Source: CAZOOA01 sp964581355 (GTDB taxonomy: Bacteria; Bacillota; Dethiobacteria; DTU022; UBA8154). From it: 14,084 nt of DNA. The position numbers and the translations under genes are program-made. The DNA lies in NCBI GenBank assembly GCA_964581355.1, contig CAZOOA010000071.1, positions 1-14,084 of the forward strand. The letters are read 5' to 3'. Below are positions 7,645-14,067 of this stretch, in pieces; the first letter of the stretch is position 1; each line of letters begins with the position of its first letter. Under the pieces are notes generated by a model. It was not told the origin of the DNA and did no database searches. It was given only the letters and a program-made list of their open reading frames with translations.

Positions 7645-8799
7645 CTAAACGGGGACAAAAGGTTCCGGCAGGGCATCGCTCTTGCCAAAATAATGCAGGA
7701 TCAGCTGGTGAATACGCCGGGAGGCTTTCCCGTCCCCGTAAGGGTTGGCTGCCCGGGCCATGACCTCATAAGCATTCCGGTCTTCCAGCAGGCGGCGGGC
7801 CTGACCGAAGACTTCTTCCCGGTCAGTGCCAACCAGCAGGGCAGTCCCGGCATGGAGCGCTTCCGGGCGCTCTGTAACCCGGCGCAGGACCAAAACCGGC
7901 TTGCCTAAAGACGGGGCCTCTTCCTGGATCCCGCCGGAATCCGTCAGGATCAGGTGGGCCCGGGCCATCAGGTTGTGGAAGGAAAGGGGGTCCAGCGGCT
8001 CTAAAAGGTGCACCCGGTCGTGGCCCTGCAGGTGTTTAAAGACCACGTCCCGAACAGCCGGGTTTTTGTGCACGGGAAAAACAATTACCACGTCTGGAAA
8101 CTGTTGGAGCAGGTCTAACAGGGCCCGGCAAACCGATTCCATGGGCTCGCCCAGGTTTTCCCTCCGGTGGGATTCCACCAGCAGCACCCGGTGGCCCTGG
8201 AAATCCAGGGCATTGAGTCCCGGATCGGGAAAAGCAAACCCTTCCTGCACCGTCGTATGCAGGGCGTCAATGACCGTGTTGCCGGTGACAAAGATATCTT
8301 TTTCCGGGATTCCTTCCTGGAGGAGGTTTGTGCGAGCTCCCTCGGTGGGGGCAAAATGTAACTGGGCGATCACGCTGTTGATCCGCCGGTTGATTTCTTC
8401 CGGGAAGGGGGCATACCGGTCGCCAGTGCGCAGCCCGGCTTCCACGTGCCCTACCGGAATCTTATGGTAAAAAGCCGCCAAAGAACCGGCCATGGTCGTG
8501 GTGGTATCACCCTGAACCAGCACCATGTCTGGCTTTACCGTGGAGACGACCCCTTCCAACTTTTCCAGGGCAGCAGCGGTGATATAAGTTAGGGATTGGT
8601 TTTTCTGCATGATATCCAGGTCATAATCTGACTGGAGCTGAAAAAGAGAAAGCACCTGGTCGAGCATCTCCCGGTGCTGGGCGGTCAGGCATAAGACCGG
8701 CTCTACAGCAGCAGACTGGTGGAGAAGCTGGACGAGTGGTGCCATTTTGATTGCTTCCGGACGGGTCCCGACAATATTCAATATTTTTCGTTTTGGCAT
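7645..8799 (-). CDS. wecB: UDP-N-acetylglucosamine 2-epimerase (non-hydrolysing)
   Basis: A 384-residue cytoplasmic enzyme of the WecB/MnaA family, which interconverts UDP-GlcNAc and UDP-ManNAc. The length is normal. Landmarks are GTRPEAIKM at 11-19, QGDTTT at 96-101 (D98), HVEAGLRT at 118-125 (E120), FPEE at 132-135 (E134), ESHRREN at 209-215 (H211), PVHKNP at 242-247, and DSGGIQEEA at 287-295 that binds the nucleotide. Q41, H42 and R43 lie where Gram-positive epimerases bind the allosteric UDP-GlcNAc. It follows tagO by 42 bases and precedes DUF5693 by 66. It would supply the ManNAc donor for the polymer pyruvylated by CsaB. A GGGAGA sits about 12 bases before the ATG. The Gram-positive name mnaA applies equally. 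Confidence 0.96.
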   Translation of the reverse strand: MPKRKILNIVGTRPEAIKMAPLVQLLHQSAAVEPVLCLTAQHREMLDQVLSLFQLQSDYDLDIMQKNQSLTYITAAALEKLEGVVSTVKPDMVLVQGDTTTTMAGSLAAFYHKIPVGHVEAGLRTGDRYAPFPEEINRRINSVIAQLHFAPTEGARTNLLQEGIPEKDIFVTGNTVIDALHTTVQEGFAFPDPGLNALDFQGHRVLLVESHRRENLGEPMESVCRALLDLLQQFPDVVIVFPVHKNPAVRDVVFKHLQGHDRVHLLEPLDPLSFHNLMARAHLILTDSGGIQEEAPSLGKPVLVLRRVTERPEALHAGTALLVGTDREEVFGQARRLLEDRNAYEVMARAANPYGDGKASRRIHQLILHYFGKSDALPEPFVPV

Positions 8800-8841
8800 G
8801 GATCAGTAGTATCTCCCAAATGTAAACAGTATGGTCAATCT

Positions 8842-9903
8842 TTATTTCTTCCGGGTCGATACGCTGCTGAACATTCCGCTGATAAAGGTAGTCAAGCTCT
8901 CCATACGCTTTAACGCCAAAAGAAAACCGACAAAAACCAGCGGGAACAGGTACGGACCCGCTTCAGCGGCCCTGTGCAGGAAAATCGCTGCAGCGCCGAA
9001 AAAAATACTCCCCGTGTACAGGACGGCCACGGTCTGGCGGGTACTGAGCCCGATCCCCAACAACCGGTGGTGAATATGGCCGTTATCGGGCTTGAAAATG
9101 GGCCGCCGGCTGCGGAATCGCCGCCACATGGCATAAAAAGTGTCGGTGATGGGCAGGCCAAAAACCAACAGGGGGATAACCAAGGTGGTCAGCGTGGCCT
9201 GCTTGGTCACACCTATGATGGAAAAACCGGCCAGCATAAAACCTAAGAAAAGGCTGCCGGTATCACCCAGGAAAATGCGGGCCGGGGAGAAATTGTGGGG
9301 TAGAAAACCCAAAGCGGCCCCGGCCAGGATAAGCACCAACACGGCGATCAGTGGAAATTCCCCCCAGGTCAGGGCAAACATGACCACGGCAGCAATCACA
9401 GAGACGCCGGTAGCCAGTCCATCGACGCCGTCCACCAGGTTTACGGCATTGGTAATCCCCACGACCCAGAACAGGGTCAGGGGGATCATGAAGGTGCCGA
9501 GAAAAACCATATCCTGAAAAGGCAGGGTGATAAACTCGATCCGGACATTAAAAGCCAGCAGGATTAATGCCGCGGCAAATTGGCCGGCAAATTTGGCCTT
9601 GTAGGAAAGGCCCTTGATATCATCATAAATCCCCAAAGCCAGGATCAGGGTGCTGCCCCAGAAGAGCCCCTGCAGCGGTTCGCCTCCGCCAACCCAGAGC
9701 AGCGTGACTCCGGCCGCCAACCAGAAGGCCAGATAAACGGCCAACCCTCCCAAAAGTGGCATAGCCTGTCTATGTATTTTGCGCGGGTTAGGATGGTCGA
9801 TTGCCCTGACTCGAAAGGCCACCTTTCGGATCAAGGGTGTGAGCAAAAAGGCCAGGGCAAAAGCAAAAGCAAAAGCCAAGGCAGGGAAAAGAAACTCAAT
9901 CAT
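8842..9903 (-). CDS. tagO: Undecaprenyl-phosphate N-acetylglucosaminyl 1-phosphate transferase (TagO/WecA)
   Basis: A 353-residue multi-pass membrane enzyme of the MraY/WecA family. It transfers GlcNAc-1-phosphate (or a related HexNAc-1-phosphate) from UDP-sugar to undecaprenyl phosphate, starting teichoic acid or secondary wall polymer synthesis. Motifs numbered from the ATG: YDDIKGLS with D94 and D95, NAVNLVDGVDGLA at 152-164, FLGDTGS with D214, and KPDNGHIHHRL at 271-281 with the HIHH that marks WecA-type rather than MraY-type enzymes. I choose the ATG at 9901-9903 because AGGTGA lies eight bases upstream. An in-frame GTG at 9913-9915 would add four residues but overlaps that site. It is the first gene of the polysaccharide block and follows a long structured leader with its own promoter. 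Confidence 0.94.
   Translation of the reverse strand: MIEFLFPALAFAFAFALAFLLTPLIRKVAFRVRAIDHPNPRKIHRQAMPLLGGLAVYLAFWLAAGVTLLWVGGGEPLQGLFWGSTLILALGIYDDIKGLSYKAKFAGQFAAALILLAFNVRIEFITLPFQDMVFLGTFMIPLTLFWVVGITNAVNLVDGVDGLATGVSVIAAVVMFALTWGEFPLIAVLVLILAGAALGFLPHNFSPARIFLGDTGSLFLGFMLAGFSIIGVTKQATLTTLVIPLLVFGLPITDTFYAMWRRFRSRRPIFKPDNGHIHHRLLGIGLSTRQTVAVLYTGSIFFGAAAIFLHRAAEAGPYLFPLVFVGFLLALKRMESLTTFISGMFSSVSTRKK
9857..9874. repeat. Three tandem GCAAAA hexamers
   Basis: Three perfect copies of GCAAAA, with a degenerate fourth, encode an alternating Ala-Phe stretch in the first membrane helix of TagO. Gain or loss of a unit would keep the reading frame and change helix length by two residues. Confidence 0.6.
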
Positions 9904-9911
9904 GTTGAAAT

Positions 9912-9917
9912 TCACCT
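9912..9917 (-). promoter_or_regulatory. Ribosome binding site of tagO
   Basis: AGGTGA on the minus strand, eight bases before the ATG at 9901-9903. It matches the 16S anti-Shine-Dalgarno complement and favours that ATG over the GTG at 9913-9915. Confidence 0.65.
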
Positions 9918-9976
9918 GTCTTTCCAGGGTTAAACCTGTTTTCCGTGCTGCTATCCTTTAATCCACATTGCTGTCC

Positions 9977-10002
9977 AAAAACCAGCCCAAAAGAGCGGGC
10001 TG
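9977..10002 (-). terminator. Possible intrinsic terminator upstream of tagO
   Basis: On the minus strand CAGCCC, an eight-base loop and GGGCTG are followed by a run of five T. It lies about 75 bases before the tagO start, so it would stop transcription before the operon. The stem is short (six pairs) and the T-run modest. It shares its first arm with the alternative A-B stem described for the attenuator. Confidence 0.4.
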
Positions 10003-10089
10003 TAAAAACTCTGTAAAGGCTCGACAAAACCCAATCAAAGCCCTACTAGGTATGACGGAAAGAGCGCAAAAAAGTTACGCGTACAGCCC
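9977..10089 (-). promoter_or_regulatory. Putative transcription attenuator in the tagO leader
   Basis: Read on the minus strand, three segments compete. Segment A (10082-10089) is GGGCTGTA, segment B (9997-10004) is TACAGCCC, and segment C (9983-9988) is GGGCTG. A and B form a perfect eight-pair stem around a 77-base interior. B and C form a six-pair, mostly GC stem with an eight-base loop, followed by GTTTTTGG. A-B pairing prevents B-C pairing, the layout of antiterminator and terminator in attenuated operons. The interior (10005-10081) could be a sensing domain; a GGCT/AGCC pairing is possible within it. I do not recognise a known riboswitch, T-box or protein-binding leader consensus. The pairing is seen in the sequence; the regulatory role is inference. 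Confidence 0.45.
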
Positions 10090-10092
10090 AAA

Positions 10093-10126
10093 ACTGCATT
10101 GAAACCATTTATGCAGTCTGTTTCAA
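10093..10126. repeat. Two interlocked inverted repeats in the tagO leader
   Basis: ACTGCAT at 10093-10099 is the reverse complement of 10111-10117. TTGAAAC at 10099-10105 is the reverse complement of 10120-10126. The arms alternate, so in RNA only one hairpin can form at a time, or a tight pseudoknot. Both stems are seven perfect pairs with loops of 11 and 14 bases. At DNA level they could instead be overlapping protein-binding sites just downstream of the promoter. Confidence 0.5.
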
Positions 10127-10167
10127 CATAGTTTTTGGTGAGTTGTACATACTTTCCCTAAAGCCAT

Positions 10168-10195
10168 ATTATCCTATTTCACAGGGGGTTGACAA
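10168..10195 (-). promoter_or_regulatory. Sigma-A-type promoter of the tagO operon
   Basis: On the minus strand TTGTCA (10190-10195) and GATAAT (10168-10173) each match the consensus at five of six bases, with 16 bases between. TAATAT, two bases further on, gives an 18-base alternative. Transcription would begin near 10161, giving a leader of about 258 bases before tagO. The intergenic region is much more AT-rich than the flanking genes, as expected of a control region. Confidence 0.6.
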
Positions 10196-10208
10196 CCCCA
10201 TTGTGAAA
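10177..10208. repeat. Imperfect 32-base palindrome over the tagO promoter (candidate operator)
   Basis: Outer arms TTTCACA (10177-10183) and TGTGAAA (10202-10208) are perfect complements, as are inner arms GGGGTT (10185-10190) and AACCCC (10194-10199) around a GAC centre. They are separated only by a G on one side and AT on the other. The palindrome covers the -35 hexamer and part of the spacer, where a bound regulator would block RNA polymerase. Neither strand has a T-run after the structure, so it is not a usable terminator. The arms do not match the orientation of CRP or Rex sites. Confidence 0.5.
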
Positions 10209-10240
10209 AAAAACAAATTTTTCCCCTTTGGTGGCCCTTT

Positions 10241-11305
10241 TCACTTCACGTAAATGGGATTGCTGTAAATCCAGGGGATGGCTTTGCCCGTGCGCAAGGT
10301 ATAATAGACTTCCACCCGAAACGTTCCTGGTTTTAGCACTTTAAACACCAGAACCTGTTCTTTGCTCTGGTAGACCTGCTTTCCATTTTTTATCACCCGG
10401 ATCAGGCTCCGGGGGGAAGGGGAAAGAATACGCAGTGCTGACGTCCCCGAGTGATCCACCTGGCCGCCCATGGGCACTTCGTTTTCCGTATCCTCTGTGT
10501 TGAAGGCGGAAAACCGAAATCCTTCTGTCGGGGCCAGGTAATCGGAACCAATAAAAAAACGTCCCTGCCGCAGGGCACTGTAGATCTGCCCGCGCGCTGC
10601 AGCGACTTCCCCGGAAAGTTCTTCATTTAACAGCACATGGGTGTTTATGGTCCGAAAAAGCAAACTGTAAGGAAAAAAGGTCAGCTTAAGTTTACCCCAG
10701 TTAGCGGAGATCAGGTGGGCATCACTGCCCCCGAAGCAGTTTACCTGCTGCTTTTTCAGCATTTGGTCCCAAAGCTCAACCCCCCGGGGATCGGGGTGGC
10801 GTGCTGCCCGGTACACATCGGCAATACGCCAGAAAACGGCCTGAAGCTTGTTGGAATAAGCCATCCTCCACTGAGAGCCAAAATTCCAAATCTCCACCCC
10901 TGCATGCCCGGTAACCTCGGGCTTGTCCCAGGGGTAGCACCTGCCATCCAGGAAAAAAGGGTTTCCCCTTTCCACCGGGTGAGCCAGGTATCCAAACCCT
11001 CCCTGGGCGTTGACCGCATCGATGACCGCCTGGGGATTGTCTTCGTCCTGGGGCACCTCTTCCTGGGGGCCGAAGGCGATATAGTGATTCTTTTTTTGGT
11101 TTATCTCAGTGCCGATCAGCACCAGAACACTGCCGTACCAGCCTTCCATTCCATCTTTCAAACCCTTGAGGGTGTTATGATCCGTTACACCGACGAAACA
11201 TAAACCCGCATCCCGGGCGGCCCGGGCGATTTCTTCAATGCCCATGTTTCCATCGGAATAAGAGGAATGGACGTGCAGGTGGCCTGCATATTCGAAATAG
11301 TTCAT
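10241..11305 (-). CDS. PHP-domain metal-dependent phosphoesterase
   Basis: A 354-residue protein with an amino-terminal PHP domain (polymerase and histidinol phosphatase fold), a metal-dependent phosphoesterase. The metal ligands are easy to see: HLHVHSSYSDG with H11, H13 and D18, TDHN with D42 and H43, GTE with E67, AHP with H109, and GSDAH at 193-197. Residues from about 285 to the end look like a beta-sandwich domain (ALRILSPSPRSLIRV, then GTFRVEVYY), which many PHP proteins of this size carry. There is no signal peptide. AGGTGA lies six bases before the ATG. It follows mbl by 23 bases, so it is probably cotranscribed with spoIIID-mbl or read from mbl. The substrate is unknown; a nucleic acid, a nucleotide or a phospho-sugar would all fit the family. 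Confidence 0.87.
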   Translation of the reverse strand: MNYFEYAGHLHVHSSYSDGNMGIEEIARAARDAGLCFVGVTDHNTLKGLKDGMEGWYGSVLVLIGTEINQKKNHYIAFGPQEEVPQDEDNPQAVIDAVNAQGGFGYLAHPVERGNPFFLDGRCYPWDKPEVTGHAGVEIWNFGSQWRMAYSNKLQAVFWRIADVYRAARHPDPRGVELWDQMLKKQQVNCFGGSDAHLISANWGKLKLTFFPYSLLFRTINTHVLLNEELSGEVAAARGQIYSALRQGRFFIGSDYLAPTEGFRFSAFNTEDTENEVPMGGQVDHSGTSALRILSPSPRSLIRVIKNGKQVYQSKEQVLVFKVLKPGTFRVEVYYTLRTGKAIPWIYSNPIYVK

Positions 11306-11328
11306 GGGGCTTCACCTACCGTCCGGGT

Positions 11329-12357
11329 TTAGAGCGACGCAGCAAGGTTCCGGCTGTTGATCAAGGTGCCAGCCATCCGGTCCAGGTGTTCCAAGGCTTT
11401 ACCCGTACCCAAGGCTACACTGCCTACGGGATCTTCAGCCAGGTAAGCAGGCACACCCGTTTCCGAAGAAATCAACTTGTGCAGCCCATCCAGCATGGCA
11501 CCTCCGCCGGTAAGCACAATGCCTTTTTCCACAATGTCCCCGGCCAACTCTGGGGAGGTCTGCTCCAGCACCTGGCGGACTCCCTGGACAATGACCCAGA
11601 GAGGGTCTTGGATTGCCCGGTAAACCTGTTCGGAGTTTACCGGAACTGAACGGGGCAGGCCTGTAACCAGGTCGCGGCCCCGGATATCCATCTGCCGGGA
11701 AGGGCCCTCGGGGAAAGCCGTACCCACTTCCATCTTCATGGCTTCGGCTGTCCGCTCGCCGATGAGCAGGTTGTATTCTTTCTTAATAAAGCGAACGATG
11801 GCTTCATCGAATTTGTCTCCTCCAACCCGAACACTGCAGCAGACCACCGTTTCCCCCAGGGAAAGCACAGCGATGTCAGTGGTTCCACCACCGATATCCA
11901 CTACCATGCTTCCGTTGGGTTGAAAGATATCCAGCCCGGCCCCCAGGGCTGCGGCCCGTGGTTCTTCGATCAGGAAAGCATCCTTGGCCCCGGTGCGGGT
12001 TACCGCTTCGATCACAGCTTTTTTCTCCACCGAAGTGGTCGCTGCAGGAATACAGACAACCACACGGGGCTTGAAAATACGCCGCATCCGGCCCACCTTG
12101 AGAATGAAATGCTTGAGCATGGCTTCGGTAACATCAAAATCGGCTATGACACCTTCACGCAGAGGGCGTATGGCCGTAATATTGCCGGGCGTCCGGCCCA
12201 GCATTTTTCGTGCAGACTCTCCCACAGCCAGAACCTTCCTGGCCTGCTGCTCAATAGCGACTACGGAAGGTTCGTTCAAGACAACTCCCTTGCCTTTTAA
12301 ATAGACCAGCACAGTGGCTGTACCCAGGTCAATACCCATATCTGTAGACCAGACCAT
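11329..12357 (-). CDS. mbl: Rod-shape actin homologue Mbl (MreB family)
   Basis: A 342-residue bacterial actin that forms membrane-bound filaments guiding lateral wall synthesis. The ATP-binding motifs are intact: phosphate-1 DLGT at 10-13, phosphate-2 DIGGGTTD at 154-161, and adenosine motif LTGGGA at 282-287. The run GRTPGNITAIRPL at 54-66 is typical of MreB/Mbl. Length is normal. I call it Mbl rather than MreB because it follows spoIIID, as in Bacillus subtilis, and has no mreC/mreD next to it. Sequence similarity alone would support only the family. AAGGAG and GAGGTG lie 10 and 5 bases before the ATG. The 151 bases between it and spoIIID contain a GCAAATTTGC palindrome but no promoter I could trust. 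It may supply the scaffold for the neighbouring wall-polymer machinery. Confidence 0.9.
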   Translation of the reverse strand: MVWSTDMGIDLGTATVLVYLKGKGVVLNEPSVVAIEQQARKVLAVGESARKMLGRTPGNITAIRPLREGVIADFDVTEAMLKHFILKVGRMRRIFKPRVVVCIPAATTSVEKKAVIEAVTRTGAKDAFLIEEPRAAALGAGLDIFQPNGSMVVDIGGGTTDIAVLSLGETVVCCSVRVGGDKFDEAIVRFIKKEYNLLIGERTAEAMKMEVGTAFPEGPSRQMDIRGRDLVTGLPRSVPVNSEQVYRAIQDPLWVIVQGVRQVLEQTSPELAGDIVEKGIVLTGGGAMLDGLHKLISSETGVPAYLAEDPVGSVALGTGKALEHLDRMAGTLINSRNLAASL

Positions 12358-12508
12358 GAAAACACCTCTCCTTTATGCCTGTATGTCTGGGATCGCTTCG
12401 GAATCCTTTACAGGATATCTTCGCCACTTTTGCCGGTTTTTCCTTTTTTCCGCAGCAAATTTGCGAAAAAACCTTGGGTTTTCGTTGGGTTTTCATTTTG
12501 CAAAAGAT

Positions 12509-12808
12509 TTACGTGGCCATGGGGCCCTCTATTTCCACATGAAGACCGGCCGGCTCACTTTTGTCTTCCAGGTATTTTTTCCGAGTGGCTTCCCCACCAC
12601 GCAGATGTCGCTCCGCCTTGTTTCTTTCCAGGACTTTGCGAACTTCCTGGGCCAGGTTGGCGTTAATCTGCGGCAGACGCTCCGTTACATCTTTATGTAC
12701 AGTACTTTTGCTTACCCCGAAGACCTGGGCTGTCTGCCGGACGGTATAGCTCGTCTCCAGGATATAGTTTGTGATCTCCATGACTCGTTGCAGAATGTAA
12801 TCCTGCAT
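12509..12808 (-). CDS. spoIIID: Sporulation transcription regulator SpoIIID
   Basis: A 99-residue DNA-binding protein that in sporulating Firmicutes acts in the mother cell, switching genes of the sigma-E regulon and helping to activate sigma-K. The helix-turn-helix lies at about 22-42, with the highly conserved FGVSKSTVHKD at 30-40. It is followed by TERLPQIN at 42-49 and RHLRGGEAT at 67-75, a basic region that contacts DNA in this family. I start it at the ATG at 12806-12808, which gives MQDYI like the Bacillus MHDYI and has AAAGGGGG seven bases upstream. Longer in-frame starts at 12832 and 12859 lack support. It lies 53 bases after the spoIIQ-like gene and 151 before mbl. Its presence shows that the organism can make endospores or descends from one that could. 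Confidence 0.95.
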   Translation of the reverse strand: MQDYILQRVMEITNYILETSYTVRQTAQVFGVSKSTVHKDVTERLPQINANLAQEVRKVLERNKAERHLRGGEATRKKYLEDKSEPAGLHVEIEGPMAT

Positions 12809-12815
12809 GGGGCCG

Positions 12816-12823
12816 CCCCCTTT
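12816..12823 (-). promoter_or_regulatory. Ribosome binding site of spoIIID
   Basis: AAAGGGGG on the minus strand, seven bases before the ATG at 12806-12808. It decides this start over two in-frame codons further upstream. Confidence 0.55.
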
Positions 12824-12839
12824 ATTTGTCATTTTTAAA

Positions 12840-12847
12840 TTTATATG
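12840..12847 (-). promoter_or_regulatory. Possible sigma-E-type -10 element of spoIIID
   Basis: CATATAAA on the minus strand matches six of eight positions of the sigma-E -10 box (CATACAAT as I recall it). It lies 32 bases before the spoIIID start in the 53-base gap after the spoIIQ-like gene. A -35 match about 13 bases further upstream is weak. spoIIID is a sigma-E target in Bacillus, so the location is sensible, but the AT-rich spot could give this by chance. Confidence 0.3.
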
Positions 12848-12861
12848 TGCCGGGACCATAA

Positions 12862-14067
12862 TTAATTCCTTCCCAGGAGCAGGATAATGGGATCTAGAGT
12901 GTGATTCCCTTGAATAACCTCCAGGTAAAGCAGGGGCCTGTCATTTTCAAAGCCCGGGGGAAAGGAGGCTGAAGCGGACTGCTCATCCGTTTCCCTGCAA
13001 TCATCTTTTTGCAGGTAACCGCTGCAGACGGTATGGACCTGCACTTCATACGGCTCTGTGCGCTGAATGCTCTCATCTTCCCGGGGACGGTCCTTTTCCC
13101 CTTTTACCCCTGCCTGGGCCATAACAGCTTTATCCGGGGCAGGTGTTTCAGGCAACCGGCCCAGATGTTCCCCGCGGATGATAGACTGGCCCTGCTGGAC
13201 CCATACTTCATTTAATCCGCTGTAATAGGTTAGATATCCCCCTTCATGCTGGATTGTCACAGAACAGCTTCCCGAGCCTTCCCGGCCAGAAGCCTGCAGG
13301 ACTTCCCCGTCCCATAAGGCTGAAACAGCGGCAGCGGGCGTCCCCTGCAGGACTGCACCCCGGGCTGTACCATGCACCTGCCTCCCGGTGGAAAGCACCG
13401 ACTGGACATAGGTGCCATAGGGGGTATGGATGGACCAGCTGGGCAAAGGTGAGGCCGGAACAGGCATCAGGGCTTCTTTTGGCCTTTCCCCTGAGTCATC
13501 CCGCTCCTGCACAGGGGAGCGGGACTCCACGTTTTCAATAAAATCCCTGCTGTATTTTTCCTCAAACCCGTTTTGTGTCTCTTCCGGTACCTGCTCCGTT
13601 TTTTCTTCCTCCTGGTCTGCCTTCATTTCCCCTGCCTGGTCATCGCTGAATTTTCTTGATGGTCCTTCCAGAACAGCAGCAGGAAGACCGGGATTAAGGG
13701 CTTCCTGGTCGTCATCCGCCTCTACCCCGGGAAGAACCTGGCTGTTTTCATTCTCCATCCACTGTTCCCCTTCTTCCACCTGCTGCGGTTGCGGCTTCCC
13801 CGGTTCCTGGTCCGGAAGTTCCACTGACAGGTTGCCCAGGCGCCAGGTAAAAAACACCAGCAGCAAGGTTACTGTAACCAGGTAGACCCCCGCGATGAAA
13901 AAATATTTGCGGGCATAGGCCGGGATGACTCCTTTTCTGTTTTGACCGGAAATAAAGTCCTCTGTCTCCAGCTCCTTTTCGTGCCTGTCCTCGCTTTCAT
14001 CAACTTCCTGTGAATTTTCATTTTTGTTCCAAGCCACCCGGTTGCGAAGCCACTGCAGCATCAACAT
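12862..14067 (-). CDS. spoIIQ: SpoIIQ-like protein with degenerate LytM (M23) domain
   Basis: At least 401 residues. A cytoplasmic segment (1-54) is followed by one transmembrane helix (about 55-75), a long linker rich in Glu, Asp, Gln and Pro (about 80-205), and a LytM/M23-type domain (about 210-401). SpoIIQ is a forespore membrane protein that binds SpoIIIAH across the two membranes during engulfment. The domain is recognisable from GTP at 242-244, the IQHEGGYLTYYSGL region (272-285) and VQQGQSIIRGEHLG (290-303), but zinc ligands are lost. H232 remains, R236 takes the place of Asp, G284 that of the catalytic His, and L379/Y381 those of the HxH pair. It should therefore have no peptidase activity. 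About 65 unusual residues (308-372) are inserted before the last strand. The frame is open to the window edge and the ATG at 14067 has no clear ribosome site, so the gene may start further upstream. The position next to spoIIID supports the SpoIIQ call. Confidence 0.8.
   Translation of the reverse strand: MLMLQWLRNRVAWNKNENSQEVDESEDRHEKELETEDFISGQNRKGVIPAYARKYFFIAGVYLVTVTLLLVFFTWRLGNLSVELPDQEPGKPQPQQVEEGEQWMENENSQVLPGVEADDDQEALNPGLPAAVLEGPSRKFSDDQAGEMKADQEEEKTEQVPEETQNGFEEKYSRDFIENVESRSPVQERDDSGERPKEALMPVPASPLPSWSIHTPYGTYVQSVLSTGRQVHGTARGAVLQGTPAAAVSALWDGEVLQASGREGSGSCSVTIQHEGGYLTYYSGLNEVWVQQGQSIIRGEHLGRLPETPAPDKAVMAQAGVKGEKDRPREDESIQRTEPYEVQVHTVCSGYLQKDDCRETDEQSASASFPPGFENDRPLLYLEVIQGNHTLDPIILLLGRN

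Noticed and set aside
10005..10126. Resemblance of the tagO leader to a c-di-GMP riboswitch
   Set aside because: A CAAAGCC-like stretch occurs, but only on the plus strand, where no gene follows. The minus strand, which is transcribed, lacks the conserved core.
10177..10208. The palindrome as a CRP or Rex site
   Set aside because: Those sites have TGTGA...TCACA with short spacers; here the half-sites point the other way and are 18 bases apart.
10206..10240. T-run on the minus strand after the PHP gene as its terminator
   Set aside because: Eight T occur, but the sequence before them forms only a four-pair stem (CAAA/TTTG), too weak to call.
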